From NCBI GenBank assembly GCA_016858145.1, contig JAEHOE010000060.1, positions 248,001-312,000 on the forward strand: 64,000 nt of DNA, in the 5' to 3' direction. The translations under genes and the position numbers were made by a program. The stretch comes from Edaphochlamys debaryana. Its lineage: Eukaryota; Chlorophyta; Chlorophyceae; Chlamydomonadales. How positions within the stretch are numbered: position 1 is the stretch's first letter; each line of letters opens with the position of its first letter. Shown here piece after piece: positions 23,201-34,784 of the stretch. The notes under the pieces were generated by a model. It was not told where the DNA came from. It saw only the letters and a program-made list of their open reading frames with translations, and did no database searches.

Positions 23201-23750
23201 GCTGCAGCCGCTCTCGCCCGCACTTGGCCTCCAGGAGGGTGCGGACAGGTCCGGACCTGCACTGAGGCCAGTCAATGGAGGGGCAGCTCCGAAGTGCTTG
23301 GCAGGGCTCTGAGCCGTCCCCCTGGTGTTCCACCGCAGAAGTTCCCCTCCCCCAAGAAGAGCCCGCCTGCCGGCGAGACTACCAAGTCCCCGCCGCCCCT
23401 CAAGTCGCCGCCGCGCCCCCGCCCTCCCCCGGTGAGCCGCACAGCCTGCTCCGACGCAGCCGTCTGGGGCATGGGTTCTTGTGGGGGCTCAGTCCTTGAT
23501 GGTGGAATCTAACTAGGCCTCTGACGTGTCTCTTGCACCCATGCACCCCCCTCCACAGAAGCTCCCGTCTCCAAAGCTGGCGAAGTCGCCCCCTTCGCCC
23601 CGGCGGCCCCCGAGCCCCCGCCGGTCTCCCTCTCCCATATCAGTCAAGTCCCCGCCGCCGCCCAAGTCGTCACCGCCGCCGCGGCCGCCGCCCAGGCCCC
23701 GGCCCCCGCCCAAGCCGCGGACCCGCCGCAGCCTGCGGACCGAGGTTTAG
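20280..23750 (+). CDS. Secreted Pro/Lys-rich, Tyr-containing hydroxyproline-rich glycoprotein
   Basis: Twelve in-phase exons encode 347 aa: 20280-20382, 20644-20689, 21090-21129, 21363-21386, 21825-21854, 22028-22144, 22272-22391, 22599-22691, 22836-22928, 23086-23178, 23339-23431, 23559-23750. Exon 1 is a signal peptide (MSLRRRALSALG..., hydrophobic core AAILVSALLLLAAAPAS). Exon 2 ends at a GC donor (AAG|GCAAGT). A short Tyr/Asp module follows (EDYDY, ADYNCTGL, YCYDYDYDYDY). The rest repeats a module of about 31 residues containing FPSPRKSPPP and ending SPPPTKSPPRPRPPP. One phase-0 exon encodes each module. The C-terminus is very basic and Pro-rich (KPRTRRSLRTEV). Expected to be an extracellular matrix or cell wall glycoprotein with hydroxylated, glycosylated prolines; the tyrosines could cross-link. 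No globular domain is seen. Confidence 0.87.
22272..23431 (+). repeat. Tandemly duplicated exon module inside the HRGP gene
   Basis: Five successive exons (22272-22391, 22599-22691, 22836-22928, 23086-23178, 23339-23431) encode variants of the same Pro/Lys module; four are exactly 93 bp. Each begins with R/K-F-P-S-P, ends with RPRPPP and is bounded by phase-0 introns of about 130-210 bp. The preceding (22028-22144) and last (23559-23750) exons are diverged relatives. Exons can therefore be gained or lost without changing the frame. Confidence 0.93.
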
Positions 23751-24883
23751 GTGCGCAGCCCACCATGCCTGCGTTAGCCTTGCCAGAAACAAGCAGGAGC
23801 CGAAAGCTCGACACGGGCTGAAGGCCCTGGCGTAGCAAACGTAGCCTAGGATCCCCGGCGCTAGGCCGCATTGCCGAAAGCAACCTGGTGGATTGTTGAA
23901 GGCATGCGGCGGAGGGGGCAAACCCTCGCGTGATCATGTGGGCGCTCTAGGACATGGGACGATGGGACAAGCGTCATTCTCCACGAGCTAATGGCGAGCG
24001 GGGAGCAGGACATAGAAGGTTCATGCCGTTTAGCAAGCAGCTCAGTAGGCAAACACAAGAGGGCACTGCGAGGTGGCCCGGCACGAACCGTGCACAGTAC
24101 TGCGTAGATCAGGTTGAGGGCAAGGGTTGGGAAGAGGTTGCAGATGTAGACTGTCTCAAGAGGACAGTTTGAGTTGTGTACTGCACGTACTGCATAGACC
24201 CTACTAATTGCTTCAGTATTGATCCATGTGACGACGCATCGATTAATTCTACCCCTAGGAGCACGTCCCTGTATGGTGTGCTGTAGCTGTAGCACAAGGT
24301 GCCGTGATGCTGTTACAAAGGGCACTTTAGGCCCTCCATGCCGCACCGTGCACTTGCCGTGACAGGCCGGGCCTGTTGCGCACGGGTGGCATTGCCATGC
24401 CGTTCTATGAGCGGTGCCTACGGTCTGTAACTGCAATAGACAAGCCTGTGCGCCATTCTACCATCATTATGTTTCCGGGTAAGTTGCGGGGAGCCAGAAC
24501 CGGGGGCATGCCGCTCCGTGGGCCACCCCCAGCGACTGAGCAGTCCCCCCGATTCGCAACGCCAACCCCTGCGGCGGTCTTGCCCGTTGGGACCAAAGAC
24601 TGCGACCCGCGCTTGTGGAAGGACGAGACAAACGCGCACGCGGCGCCCCAGCGATCGCGAGCGGAGTCGGCGACGACAGGCTTGACGCAAGTGGCCCTTG
24701 GGCGCCCATGGGTCAACCCGCTCTCCTGCGCGCTCTTAAGCCCTGAAGCCCAGCTTCACTGCAGCGCAGTCACTCTCAACACACCGCGAAGACAGAACTG
24801 AGCCAAATTCTCCCTCGCGAAGCCCGCCAAGCTTGCAGCCCCCAATAACGCCCCCCGCGCGGCAGAGCGTGCCGGGTGCGGCA
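23751..24883. other. Intergenic region between the HRGP gene and Rieske oxygenase B
   Basis: No supported gene. Open frames at 24376-24801 (plus) and on the opposite strand have no recognisable domain. The region presumably contains the HRGP 3' end and the promoter of Rieske oxygenase B. Confidence 0.5.
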
Positions 24884-27800
24884 ATGGCGCTCCGAGCGCG
24901 AGCCACCGCCTGCAGCAGGTGGGGTGGGGAGGCAGCGGAAGGGGCTGCCGCAAGGGTCGGAAACCGGGGGTTGCGGGGTCCAGGCCTCAATACCCCCCTC
25001 CTCTGCACGCTCCGCTCCCCACACTGCAGGCCTGCTGCCCGGCCCCTGCTGCCCGCGCTGCCCCCGCGGCGGCGGCTGCAGGCGCTCAGCGCCGCAGCTT
25101 GGCCGGGAGCCTCCGTGCCGCAGCCCCCCCGCCATGCTGTCCGCACTAAGGGTGCGCTGCGGTTGCGCGGGCGTGTGTTGCGGTCGGGCTGCCGCCGCCG
25201 TCAGCTGCTCCCCACTCCCAAGCCATTCCCAGCACCTGAAATGCCTCGACCCCTGCACGCTGCATCCCCCACCCAACCCGCTTGCCGTCACGCCCCCCTC
25301 TTGTCCGCAGCGACGCCCCCCGACGCCATCGCCGCCCCCGTGACCGTCGTCACCGCCCCGCCCGCTCCTGCCCCCGAGCCCCCGGCCGCTCCCGCTCCGC
25401 CGCCACCCGCCACACAGCCCCAGCCCCAGCCCGCGGTCGGCTCCTTCCCCTGGCTGTCGCAGTGGTACCCGGTCGCCCTCGTGGCTGACCTGGACCCCCG
25501 CCGGCCCCACGCCACCCACCTCCTGGGCATCCCCATGGCTCTGTGGCGGGACTCCAAGGGCGCCTGGAGGGCCGTGGAGGACAGGTGCCCGCACAGGTGA
25601 GGACAGGGCCCACGGCGAGATGGTTGCTGGGGTTCTGGGTTGGCGGTGTGCTGTCCGCCTCTGCAGTCACCCGCCTCCGCACTCACCCACCTCTCTCTCC
25701 ACTCTTCCGCTCGTTACCCTCCCCCTCCTTCCCCCCAGGCTTGCTCCCCTGTCCGAGGGCCGCCTCGAGTCGGACGGCACGCTCCAGTGCGCGTACCACG
25801 GCTGGCAGTTCGACGGGCGGGGCGCGTGCACGCACATCCCGCAGCTCCGCGGCGACGACAAGGCGCAGCAGGTGGCGTGCGCCAGCCGCCGCTCGTGCGT
25901 GCGCGCCTTCCCGGTGCAGGAGGTGCACGGACTGCTGTGGGTGCTGCCGGACAGCTCGGAACAGGTATGGGAGAAGGTGCGCTTTCTGGTGCACGAGCAA
26001 AACGGAAGTCCCCATGGCCGCTGTGTTTCATGCATGGCCCTGTGAGCACGTATTTATTTAAGCGTCTGCCGCGCCCACTGGCGAAATAGAAACAATATGC
26101 TCCGTTCCATCCATCCCTAACTCCCTGCTTGACCACGCCCCCGGTCCCACACAGGCCGCTGCCCGCCCCGCCCCCGACAACGCCGTCCCCGAGCTGCTGG
26201 CACGGGAGTCCGGCAGCCCCGACGGAGCGCACTGGTCCGCCAGCTCCTGGTTCGTGCGCGACCTGCCCATGCGGTGAGCGCTGCGCATGCATCCGGGGGG
26301 CTTAGGACTCTTGGCCCTGGGCGAGGGCATGTGTGGGCGTGGACGGGGCTCAGGGATCCCGGCTGCATGGGTCGGTGCGCCCGCGGTTGCCTGGGGGGTG
26401 GGACCGTGCGGCGGCCGCTGTGTGTGCGAGAGCGCGGGCCCTGATGGACCGTACCTGGCATCCTGGTTGCAGGTACGACACGTGCCTCGAGAACCTGATG
26501 GACCCCTCCCACGGTGAGGCCACTGAGAGGGGAACACGGGGTCTGGCCTCCTGAGCCCAGCCGGCCCAAGCGCGCAGTTGCATTGACCGCTAGCTTGAAC
26601 GCTGAATCCTCAAGTGCGGATATCGGCTTCATCCTTACTCCTTACCCCGCCTTGCTGCTCTCGTTTCCCGCACCTTACTCCACCCTCAGTGCCGTTCGCT
26701 CACCACGGCGTCTCGGTAGGCTCCTTGCGTACGGGGCGCTGGCTGGGATCCTCCCTGAACTTGCAGCACTGTAGCGCTCTAGACTTCCTGGCGTAGGCAG
26801 CTGCGGCCCACAGCTGCCCTCTCCCTCGTGCTGTCAGGCCCACGGCTACGGCTCACAGCTGCCCCCGGTGTTGTCTAGCGCACGACACGGCCTTGCCCCT
26901 TCCTCAACCGTGACCCCTAACCCTCCATCCCACCTCCAATCCCCCCGATCTGTCATGCAGAGCACGCGCAACCGCGAGCAGGGCACGGCGCTGTCCCTGC
27001 GCCACCCGCCCACGCTGGAGGGCTTCTCCGCGGGCTACACAATGGCGGGGGTGGACGCGAGCGTGGGCTTCAGGGCGCCCTCGCTCACGCGGTGAGGCCG
27101 GGCCTGGGGGAAGGGATGACAGCTGCAGGGCGGCCCTCCAGGGTGCTGTGGGGGGCACTTGACAGGGTACAAAGCTAGCAAGGTAAAGAGTGAAGATCTG
27201 GTGTCCCGGCCCGGATGTGCCTGTGCTATCCCATCCCATCCTATCCTGTGATGTTGATTACGCCGGTCCGGCCCTGGCCCGCAGGTACGACTGGCGCGGC
27301 ATGTTTTTGGTGGTGTACGTCACCCCCACGCGGCCGGGCTGGTGCCGGGCCTTCCACGCATACGTCACGGTGCGTGTGGGTGCTGGGGTGGGCGTACGGG
27401 GCGGTGAGCGCTGGAGGTCACGGGGGGCTAAGCCAGGCTGGGCGTGGCAGCATCGTGCAGAGGTAGCCGAGAGGGCTCCACCGGACCAATAGAGGCCCTT
27501 GCAGGGTTCTAAGTCTGGGGCCTGGGTCCTGTGAGTCTGCACGCACGTGTCGCCCAGCAGTGCCTTGCTGCCTTATCATCGGACGCCTCCGCGCGCTTTG
27601 GCTGCCATACCCTTGCACCCACCCCCCAGGACACCAGCAAGCCCCTGCCCTGGGCCATGTGCGCGGTGGCGGCGCTACGCCAGGCCCTGCCCTGGATGGG
27701 TGCGTGAGGCACGAGAGCGGGGACAGAAAGGAAAAAGGGAGAGAGCCCGGGGCTGTCAACGCGGATTTTGGGTCCCGCGCCTGCCCTAGCCCCTCGCTCG

Positions 27801-28839
27801 CCCAAGACCTCACTCTCGCCTGCGCCTCCCCTGCCGCACAGACCACGTGTTCGTACGGCACCCGGTGTTCGACGGTGACACGCCCTTCCTGCACGTGCAG
27901 GTCAGACAGGGAGGGTTTGGGCGTGTGACGAGTGCGTTTGCATGTCACAGCCTACCTCATCCGTCTGCCCCGCATACCGCTCCGTCACCTAGCACCTGCC
28001 AATCTGTCATGCCTCCCCGCTTACGGGCCCGCCCTTCAACCCATCCGACTGCAGGAGCGCGCCCTCCTGTCTCACGGCAACGACTGGCACCGCCACTACT
28101 ACATGCCCGCGCCCGCGGACCGCTCCGTGATTGCCGCGCGCCGCTGGCTGGAGGAGGTGGGGGCGGGGCACGCAGCTCGGCACCGGGTGGAAGGCGTCCA
28201 CATCCCATCGGAGATGGATGCATCGAGTCCGCGGGGATGTAACCCATATCGCCCTCCCTTGCATCCCCTGGTCACGTTTCCAGAGAGCTGAGAACGTGAG
28301 GGGCATGCGTCGTGCGAGTTCCCCTTCATCACCCTTCCCCGCCTCCCACCCCCCACGCAGTTCGGCGGCGCCGTACCCACGTGCGAGCCCGGCACGCCCA
28401 TGCCGGCCCAGATGACTAAGCGCCAGACCATCGACCGCTACTCGCAGCACACGGCGCACTGCCGCCACTGCAGCGAGGTACGGCATGCTGCGGGCGGGGC
28501 GTGCGGCGCAGTCCTGGCTGGGAAGCGATGTAGGGTCGGGCAGGCAGAGGTCGGGCTGCCCGGACCCACTTGACTTTGCCTCGTTCTTCACTCGAATGTT
28601 GTCCCTCCCCTTCCCAGGCCCTCCGCAACACTGAGCGCGGCATGGCCGCCGCTGCGGTTGCGGGCGTGGTGGCTGCCGTGTGGCTGGTGGCGCGTGCGCT
28701 GGTGGGTGCGCCGCTGCTGGCGCCCGCGACTGCGCTGGGGGCGGCGGCGGTGGCGGGCTGCGCGCTGCTGGTGCGGGCGCTGGCGGGGCTGCGGGAGCAG
28801 TTCGTGTACGTAGACTATGTGCACGCGGACAAGCACTGA
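24884..28839 (+). CDS. PAO-like Rieske [2Fe-2S] oxygenase, copy B
   Basis: Fourteen in-phase exons encode 546 aa: 24884-24918, 25030-25151, 25311-25596, 25739-25964, 26155-26273, 26473-26513, 26690-26715, 26961-27091, 27285-27369, 27630-27699, 27842-27900, 28055-28156, 28361-28477, 28618-28839. The start ATG 24884 opens an Arg/Ala/Pro-rich leader (MALRARATACSRPAARPLLP...) typical of plastid import, followed by a Pro/Ala linker. The Rieske ligands are C145-P-H147 and C165-AY-H168. The iron site is ENLMDPSHVPFAHH (N270, D273, H276, H281). C468 and C471 form the family's C-terminal CxxC, followed by two membrane helices (about 485-530). Probable role: ferredoxin-dependent monooxygenation of a chlorophyll-derived or related plastid substrate. 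It lies head-outward, opposite to copy A, with the HRGP gene between them. Confidence 0.9.
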
Positions 28840-29494
28840 GGCATCAAGGGGACGGAGGCCGGGTGGCGGATGGGATGAAGATGGCGGCGGGAGTTGTGGC
28901 ACTATTGTTAAGGGCTCTGACTTCGGGTTTGGGCTGATGTCCATTGAGAGAAGAGCGGCGCCACAGATACATGGAACGTGGCGGGTATCTGGCTGCCCTG
29001 CTTCTTATTGGGTCTTAACACGTCTTAACGGTGCTGCTGCGGCAAGATGCGGCAGTAGCAGGGTGTGCGGCCAAACTGCAGGTATTGAAAAGGATTACGA
29101 GCCTCTGGAGGCTGGGCGTCTGGGGTACCAAGCGCATTGCTGGCCCAGTCCCGATTGACGGCAGGGGAGCTGAGAAGTGTTGTTTTATGGCCTGCGAACT
29201 GGGAGGAACTGGGGACCTGGGGCAATCCACAGGGGCAGGGGAGGGACGTGGGGCAATCCACACGGGCAGTGCGCCGTACAAGCTGCCGTGAAATGTCGTT
29301 CGGGCTTGCAGTCACTCATTACGTTCGTAGTTCCAGCCGTGTAGGAGGGCCTATTTTGTCAGCGTCCAGCATAATCTCGCAATCCTGTAACGCTTGAACG
29401 TTGCTGGCCGCCGATCTCCTCCACAAGCATCTGCTGAGCTTCGCTAGTGTTCAGGACGTCAAGTGCTCTAGCCTGCGAGCGGACGTCCACAACC
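28840..29494. other. Intergenic spacer
   Basis: Lies between Rieske oxygenase B and monooxygenase family II copy 1, on the same strand. A 24-bp near-repeat (core GGGGCAATCCACA) occurs twice at about 29218-29263. TGTAA, the usual poly(A) signal of chlorophycean algae, occurs near 29386, about 545 bp after the stop codon. No gene seen. Confidence 0.5.
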
Positions 29495-32400
29495 ATGGCG
29501 AGCCCAGTCGCTGATGGCACATCGCCGCTCGGCTTGCGGGCTGTAGACGTGGCAATCATCGGCGGAGGCCTGGGGGGCCTCGCGCTTGCTGCAGGTGTGC
29601 TGCGGCCCGCGCTTCGGTCCAGACGTCCCAACCGCCACATTTGTGGGCACGCCCCATCCCAGCAACATCCTCGCGCCCCGCTGTCCCCCTCAGGCCTGCG
29701 CCACCGCGGCTTTGATGCTCACGTGTTCGAGGCCGCGCCCCAGCTGCGGCACGAGACGGGCACCATGATCGGTCTGGGCCCCAACGCCTTCGCAGCACTG
29801 GGCGAGCTCCATCCCGCCATGGCAGGTGCCGTCAGGTGAGACCGGTAGGGACGGGGCCATCTGCAGCCACCCATGGTCCCCACCCATGAACCCCATCACG
29901 ACAAGCGCTTCCCCTCTGACTTAGGAGCCGCGGCGCGGAGACGACCGGCATCCTAGGCATCAACTGTCCGCCGGGGAAGGAGCGGACTATCGTGGACCGG
30001 AGCGGGGCAGCAGCTGGTGGCCTTCACAGCATCCGTTGGGCTGAGGTGGGGCACAGCAGGTTTGGGGTCTGGGGCTCAATCGTGACTGTTAAGTTGGATC
30101 GGTCATCATCTCAGTCCTGAACAGGAGTCCCGATGACGTGAACTGCAGTTTAGCATCCGGGGATGCATGGGTCTTCGCTCCGGGCTGATTTTTGCTCCCG
30201 CTGCTCCGCCGCCGGCTCCCCCACCCTCCCTGCAGACCCAGGCCGCCCTCGCCGATCTGGTCCCCGCTGACGTCATCCACTGCAACCATCCGGCGGCGGG
30301 GTACGACGAGGTCTGGGACGAGCAGGACGAGCAGCCATCGCCGGATGCCGCCGGCCTTCCCGCCTCTGCCGCTGTGGTGCACTTCCGGGGCCAGCCCAGT
30401 GTGCGGGCACGGCTGGTGGTGGGGGCTGACGGACTCAACTCGGTCATACGGGCGGCCATGTACCCGGGGGAGCCGGGGCCGCGGTGAGAGACTGAACCTG
30501 TGGGAGGGCGCGGCAGCTCTGGGTCAATGCATCAATCACGGCTGGGCCTCATGCCTGACTCCTCCCCCTCCTTCACCTATCCCCCAGGTACCTCGGCTTC
30601 ATGAACTGGAACTGCGTGGTGCCCAACCCGGGGGGCAACACCATCGCACAGGCACACAAGCCAGGTGGGGAGAGAGGGCAGTAGTGGGACTGCTTGCACG
30701 ACATCACTCATCAGGCCTTGAGTGTACCTTGCCGGTTGTACTCTGTACGGCCCCATGGCTACCTACCTGGCCCCGCCCTGCATCCAGCTTTCCCCATCCC
30801 GCACCGCCCTCTCACTCTTGCCGTACCTCTCACTCTTGCCGTACCGGCACCTCGGAATGATCGCCGCTGCGGTTCCGCGATCCACCCTTTCCACCCAGGC
30901 CAGCTGGTTGCGGCCACCGACACGGACCGCAGCGACATGAGCAGCGAGATGTCCATGCTGTGCTACATCAGCGACGCAGGCGGCGACCACACGTTCTGGC
31001 AGGCGCGTTCCGGGGTGCGAGTCACACGCTCGGGCGCCGCAGCTTGCACGCGAGTGCAAGCTCCCAGACACGGGGTTGTCTGATACCAGTATGGTCCCCT
31101 CCCCTCAACAGCTTCGTCTGCGGTACGAGGAGCCCTGCTTCACGGCCCCGCCAGAGCCGGAGGGAGAAGCCGAGGCCGCGGCGGCGGGCGTGTCTGGGGG
31201 GAAGCCCACGGAGGGCGAGGGCCGCCCCGACGCCTCGGGAGCGGAGGGAGGCACCGGCGAGGGGTCCAAGCGCCGCCGCCGCGGAGGCCTGGGCGTACCG
31301 GGGAGCAAGGCGCGGGTGCTGGCGGCACTCGAGGTGGGTGGTGTATGGGATGCCTCTCTGGGGTGAGGGTGGCGGGCGTGGCTGTAGAAGGGGTGTTGTT
31401 GTTCACGGGGGCCTGTGCGGGCACGGTCGCTTTCCCGGATGAATCGCTGCGGTCTAGCTATACGCGCCTGACGCCCTCGAAAGTTGCGTCTTGCCTCACA
31501 CCACCCCCGCTTCAGGAGGCGGGCTGGGAGTGGGCTCTGCCCATCGTGGAGGCGACGCCTGAAGCAGCCATCTTCGAGCGGGCCATGTACGACAGGTGAG
31601 GGTCTTTGATGGCAAGAGTCGGTATGGACCTCACGTGGTAGGGCGGCGCTGTGGCCTGACTCGATGTTAGCCAACAGCAACGGAGTTTACATGGTCAGTG
31701 ACTTGATGGCTTGCAGGCTCCCCCTCGAGCGCTGGGCCAGCCCCGGGGGGCGGGTGGTGCTGCTGGGGGACTCGGCACACGCCATGTACCCGGGACCGGG
31801 CCAGGGCGCGCGCAGCGCGTTCGAGGTGAGGCGATGAGTGTAAGATTAAGAGAAAGATGGTTCTGCCCGGTTATGCTGTTTGGATGTCAACCCCTGCCCA
31901 TCTCCCTGCATCCACCCACCTTCACCTTTCCCCCTCAGGACGCTCACCAGCTGGCGCTTGCCCTCGAGGCCCTGTGGCCCGACGTGCCGGCGGCCCTCGA
32001 GCGGTACCAGGAGGCCAGGATTGTCAGGTGCGGTCGGGCAGGATCGATATTTGGACTTGGCAGCCAGTCCGCTTCACGCTTTTCATCACCCCCCTGCGGT
32101 GTCTCTGCAGGGCCAACCGTGTGCTCAACTTCGCGGCTGAGGGCGCCGGCCTGCCCTCCGTCTACCTGCCGCTGCGGCCCAAGCACAGCAGCAATGCGGT
32201 GTGCCAGTGGAGATTTCCAGCTTTGATTCTGAGCGTTCGGTCCGCATGCCATGCTGGTAGTTACGTACCACTGAGGGCAGACGATCTAGAACTAATACGC
32301 TCATACCTTGCGCCATTCGCAGGAGAAGTGGGAGCGCTTCACGGAGTTCGGCAAATGGCTGAACCAGTACCCGGCCAACATGCACGGCGACCCCCAGTCC

Positions 32401-32529
32401 AAGTGGTGGAAGCCGCCGGGGGGAGTGGAGGGGGAGGACGGCGGGCAGCAGGCGGGGGCGCCGGCGGTGGAGGCGCGTGTGGAGGTGGTGGGGCCCGTTG
32501 AGGAGGGCGCCAGCAAGGGCGACAAGTGA
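29495..32529 (+). CDS. FAD-dependent monooxygenase, family II, copy 1 (intact)
   Basis: Twelve in-phase exons encode 528 aa: 29495-29594, 29694-29835, 29925-30045, 30236-30483, 30588-30664, 30899-31002, 31112-31333, 31516-31595, 31717-31825, 31939-32027, 32111-32198, 32323-32529. FAD motif GGGLGG at about 23-28, followed by HVFEAA and TGMIGLGPN-like (GTMIGLGPNAFAALGELHP). The DG motif VVGADGLNS lies near 187 and the GD motif VVLLGDSAHAMYPGPGQG near 383. This matches the group A monooxygenases close to zeaxanthin epoxidase and salicylate hydroxylase; substrate unknown. There is no obvious transit peptide (start MASPVADGTSPLG). Exon 7 adds a low-complexity acidic and Gly-rich insert ending in KRRRRGG. 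Intron 6 uses a GC donor (CAG|GCGCGT), or a GT donor 12 bp later that also keeps the frame (ARSG inserted). Confidence 0.87.
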
Positions 32530-33332
32530 TGCGGGTTGCAAGAAACAGGAAAGCGAGGCCCGGGGCGCGGGCTCATGTGACCAGGGATGAGCTCGCAGAG
32601 AGTGGTGACACGGCTGCCCGGCGAAGTAGTGGTCGGTGTTTGGGGGCTCGACCGAGCATCTGCCATCTGGAAGGGTAGAAGGTTTGAGGTGAGATCCGGC
32701 TGCAGCATGCACGCAGGGGGGTAGTAGCTGGAAGCAAGGGTTCGACATATACGTGGATACATACGTCAAGGGGATGGAGGGATGGAGTCCATTGCAAGGG
32801 ACAGATGTCGCAGGCGGCCGCCTAGCGCACTCTTAGAGCACGCCATGGCACGCTAGGCAATCTTCTTCTCAAAGCCTTCAACCAACCTGGTGTGTGTTAC
32901 CAGCCTACATCTGGTTGCTGGGGGAGGAGGTCTGTGCTCGCACGGGCTGTCGGGGGAGGAAGTCTGTCGGGTGGAGGAGGTCTGTCGGGCTCCTAGTTGG
33001 GAAACTCGCCGTACATCAACGTGGTGCGCCGTACGACACGCCGTGCGCACCCAGCGCACGAGCAATATTGTATAATAGTGGCTGAAGGCGTGCATAGACA
33101 ATTCTGAGGGCATTGGTTGTGCTAAACGCGTCGGCGGCTGCCAGAACCAGAAGCCGTCATGCCGCTGGCGAGTTGTCCCCAATAAACCCACTTCGCGTTC
33201 CCGCACACTGTGGATTCTCAAGCGTGGTCTGATATTAGAGGAAGCAATCATACAGAACTTTGGTCCAGCAGCTCGAGCGCAACTTTGCATACGTTCGCGA
33301 GCGCAAGCGCTGGCACCTTCCCGCTGTCCAGG
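32530..33332. other. Intergenic spacer with a short G-rich repeat
   Basis: No gene recognised. At about 32925-32992 an 18-bp G-rich word (GGAGGAGGTCTGT/CGGGGGAGGAAGTCTGT) is repeated imperfectly three to four times. Confidence 0.5.
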
Positions 33333-34572
33333 ATGATAACCGTGGACGTGGCGATCATCGGCGGAGGCTTGGGGGGCCTAGCGCTTGCTGCAGGTGTGCT
33401 GCGGCCCGCGCTTCGGTGCGCACGTCTAACCGACACAATCCTGGGCACGCCACATCCCGGCAACATCCTCGCGCCCCGCTGTCCCCCTCAGGCCTGCGCC
33501 ACCGCGGCTTTGATGCCCACGTCTTCGAGGCCGCACCCAAGCTGCGGCACGAGACGGGCACCATGATCGGTCTGGGCCCCAACGCCTTCGCAGCGCTGGG
33601 CGAGCTCCATCCCGACGTGCCGGACGCAATCAGGTGGAGTCCTACGGGGAAAGGGAGCCGGACAGCCCCGCTCGACAAACCCCTTCTCGACAAATCTACT
33701 CGACACCCTGCTCCACGCTTCCGCATGGCATCCGATCCTCCAGTATGATCGAGGCTCAACTGACGGTGCTGTCCGGCTGTCCCATTAGACTTCTCTTTTT
33801 CCCCGCAGGAGACGAGGCGTCGCCACCGCAAGCATCCTGAGCCACAACTGTCCTCCGGGGCAGGAGCCCGTGGTGTGGGAGCGCACCGGCGCAGCGGCCG
33901 GCGGTCAGCACACCATTCGCTGGGCTGAGGTGTGGCGTAGCGGGGGGCACGTAGCCTAGAAACCTGCCTCAAGCCTCCACCGGAAGGTCACCGAAGGATA
34001 GGGGATTAGGGAAAGGGAACAGGCCCACCGCCCCCATGCCCAAATGTCGAGGTCCGCCCTGGTCTGGCTGTTGAACTTGAGATCAAGCACCAGAGCTGAA
34101 CGTTGTGGCGTCTGACTGCCCGCCGCCGCCTCCCCCACCCTCCCGCAGACCCAGGCGGCCCTCGCCGACCTGGTTCCCGCTGACGTCATCCACTGCAACC
34201 ACCCGGCGGCGGGGTACGACGAGGTCTGGGACGAGCAGGACGAGCAGTCATCGCCGCACGCCGCCGCCTTCCCGCCTCGGCCGCTGTGGTGCACTTCCGG
34301 GGCCAGCCCAGTGTGCGGGCACGGCTGGTGGTGGGGGCGGACGGACTCAACTCGGCCATACGGGCGGCCATGTACCCGGGGGAGCCGGGGCCGCGGTAAG
34401 GGACTGAACCTCTGGGAGGGCGCAGCAGCTCTGGGTCAAGGCATCGAGGCCCAGCCGCATGCCTGACTCCTTCCCCTCCTGCACCTACCCCCCAGGTACC
34501 TCGGCTTCATGAATTGGAACTGCGTGGTACCCAACCCGGGGGGCAACACCATCGCACAGGCACACAAGCCAG
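33333..34572 (+). pseudogene. FAD monooxygenase family II, copy 2: exons 1-5 only, frameshifted
   Basis: Exons 33333-33393, 33492-33633, 33809-33929, 34149-34395 and 34496-34572 match exons 1-5 of the intact gene at 29.5 kb in length and phase, except exon 4. Exon 4 is 247 bp rather than 248: a G is missing in the run at about 34263-34267 (GCCGCCGCC where the intact gene has GCCGCCGGCC), which shifts the frame before the DG motif. The FAD motif GGGLGG and the GTMIGLGPN segment are intact. After exon 5 the intron runs into an inverted segment, so exons 6-9 do not follow in this orientation. Confidence 0.82.
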
Positions 34573-34784
34573 GTGGGGAGAGAGGGAAGGCGTGGGCTTA
34601 CGCGGGTGAAAGAGATTGACAGCTGACTGCACGGCACGGCATCCGAGCGCGCATGCGCACCGTCCCTGCGAGTCTGACACCCCTTGAGGCGCGCTGAGCA
34701 CCTCCCAGCGCCAACTGCAGGCCACGAGGTCACCCCGTGCGGGCCCCTCGAGCACCGCACCCCGTCTGATCGACGTGACCTCAC

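Noticed and set aside
24736..25600. Long minus-strand frame antisense to the start of Rieske oxygenase B
   Set aside because: High GC creates long antisense frames. The plus-strand exon chain with transit peptide and Rieske domain explains the region.
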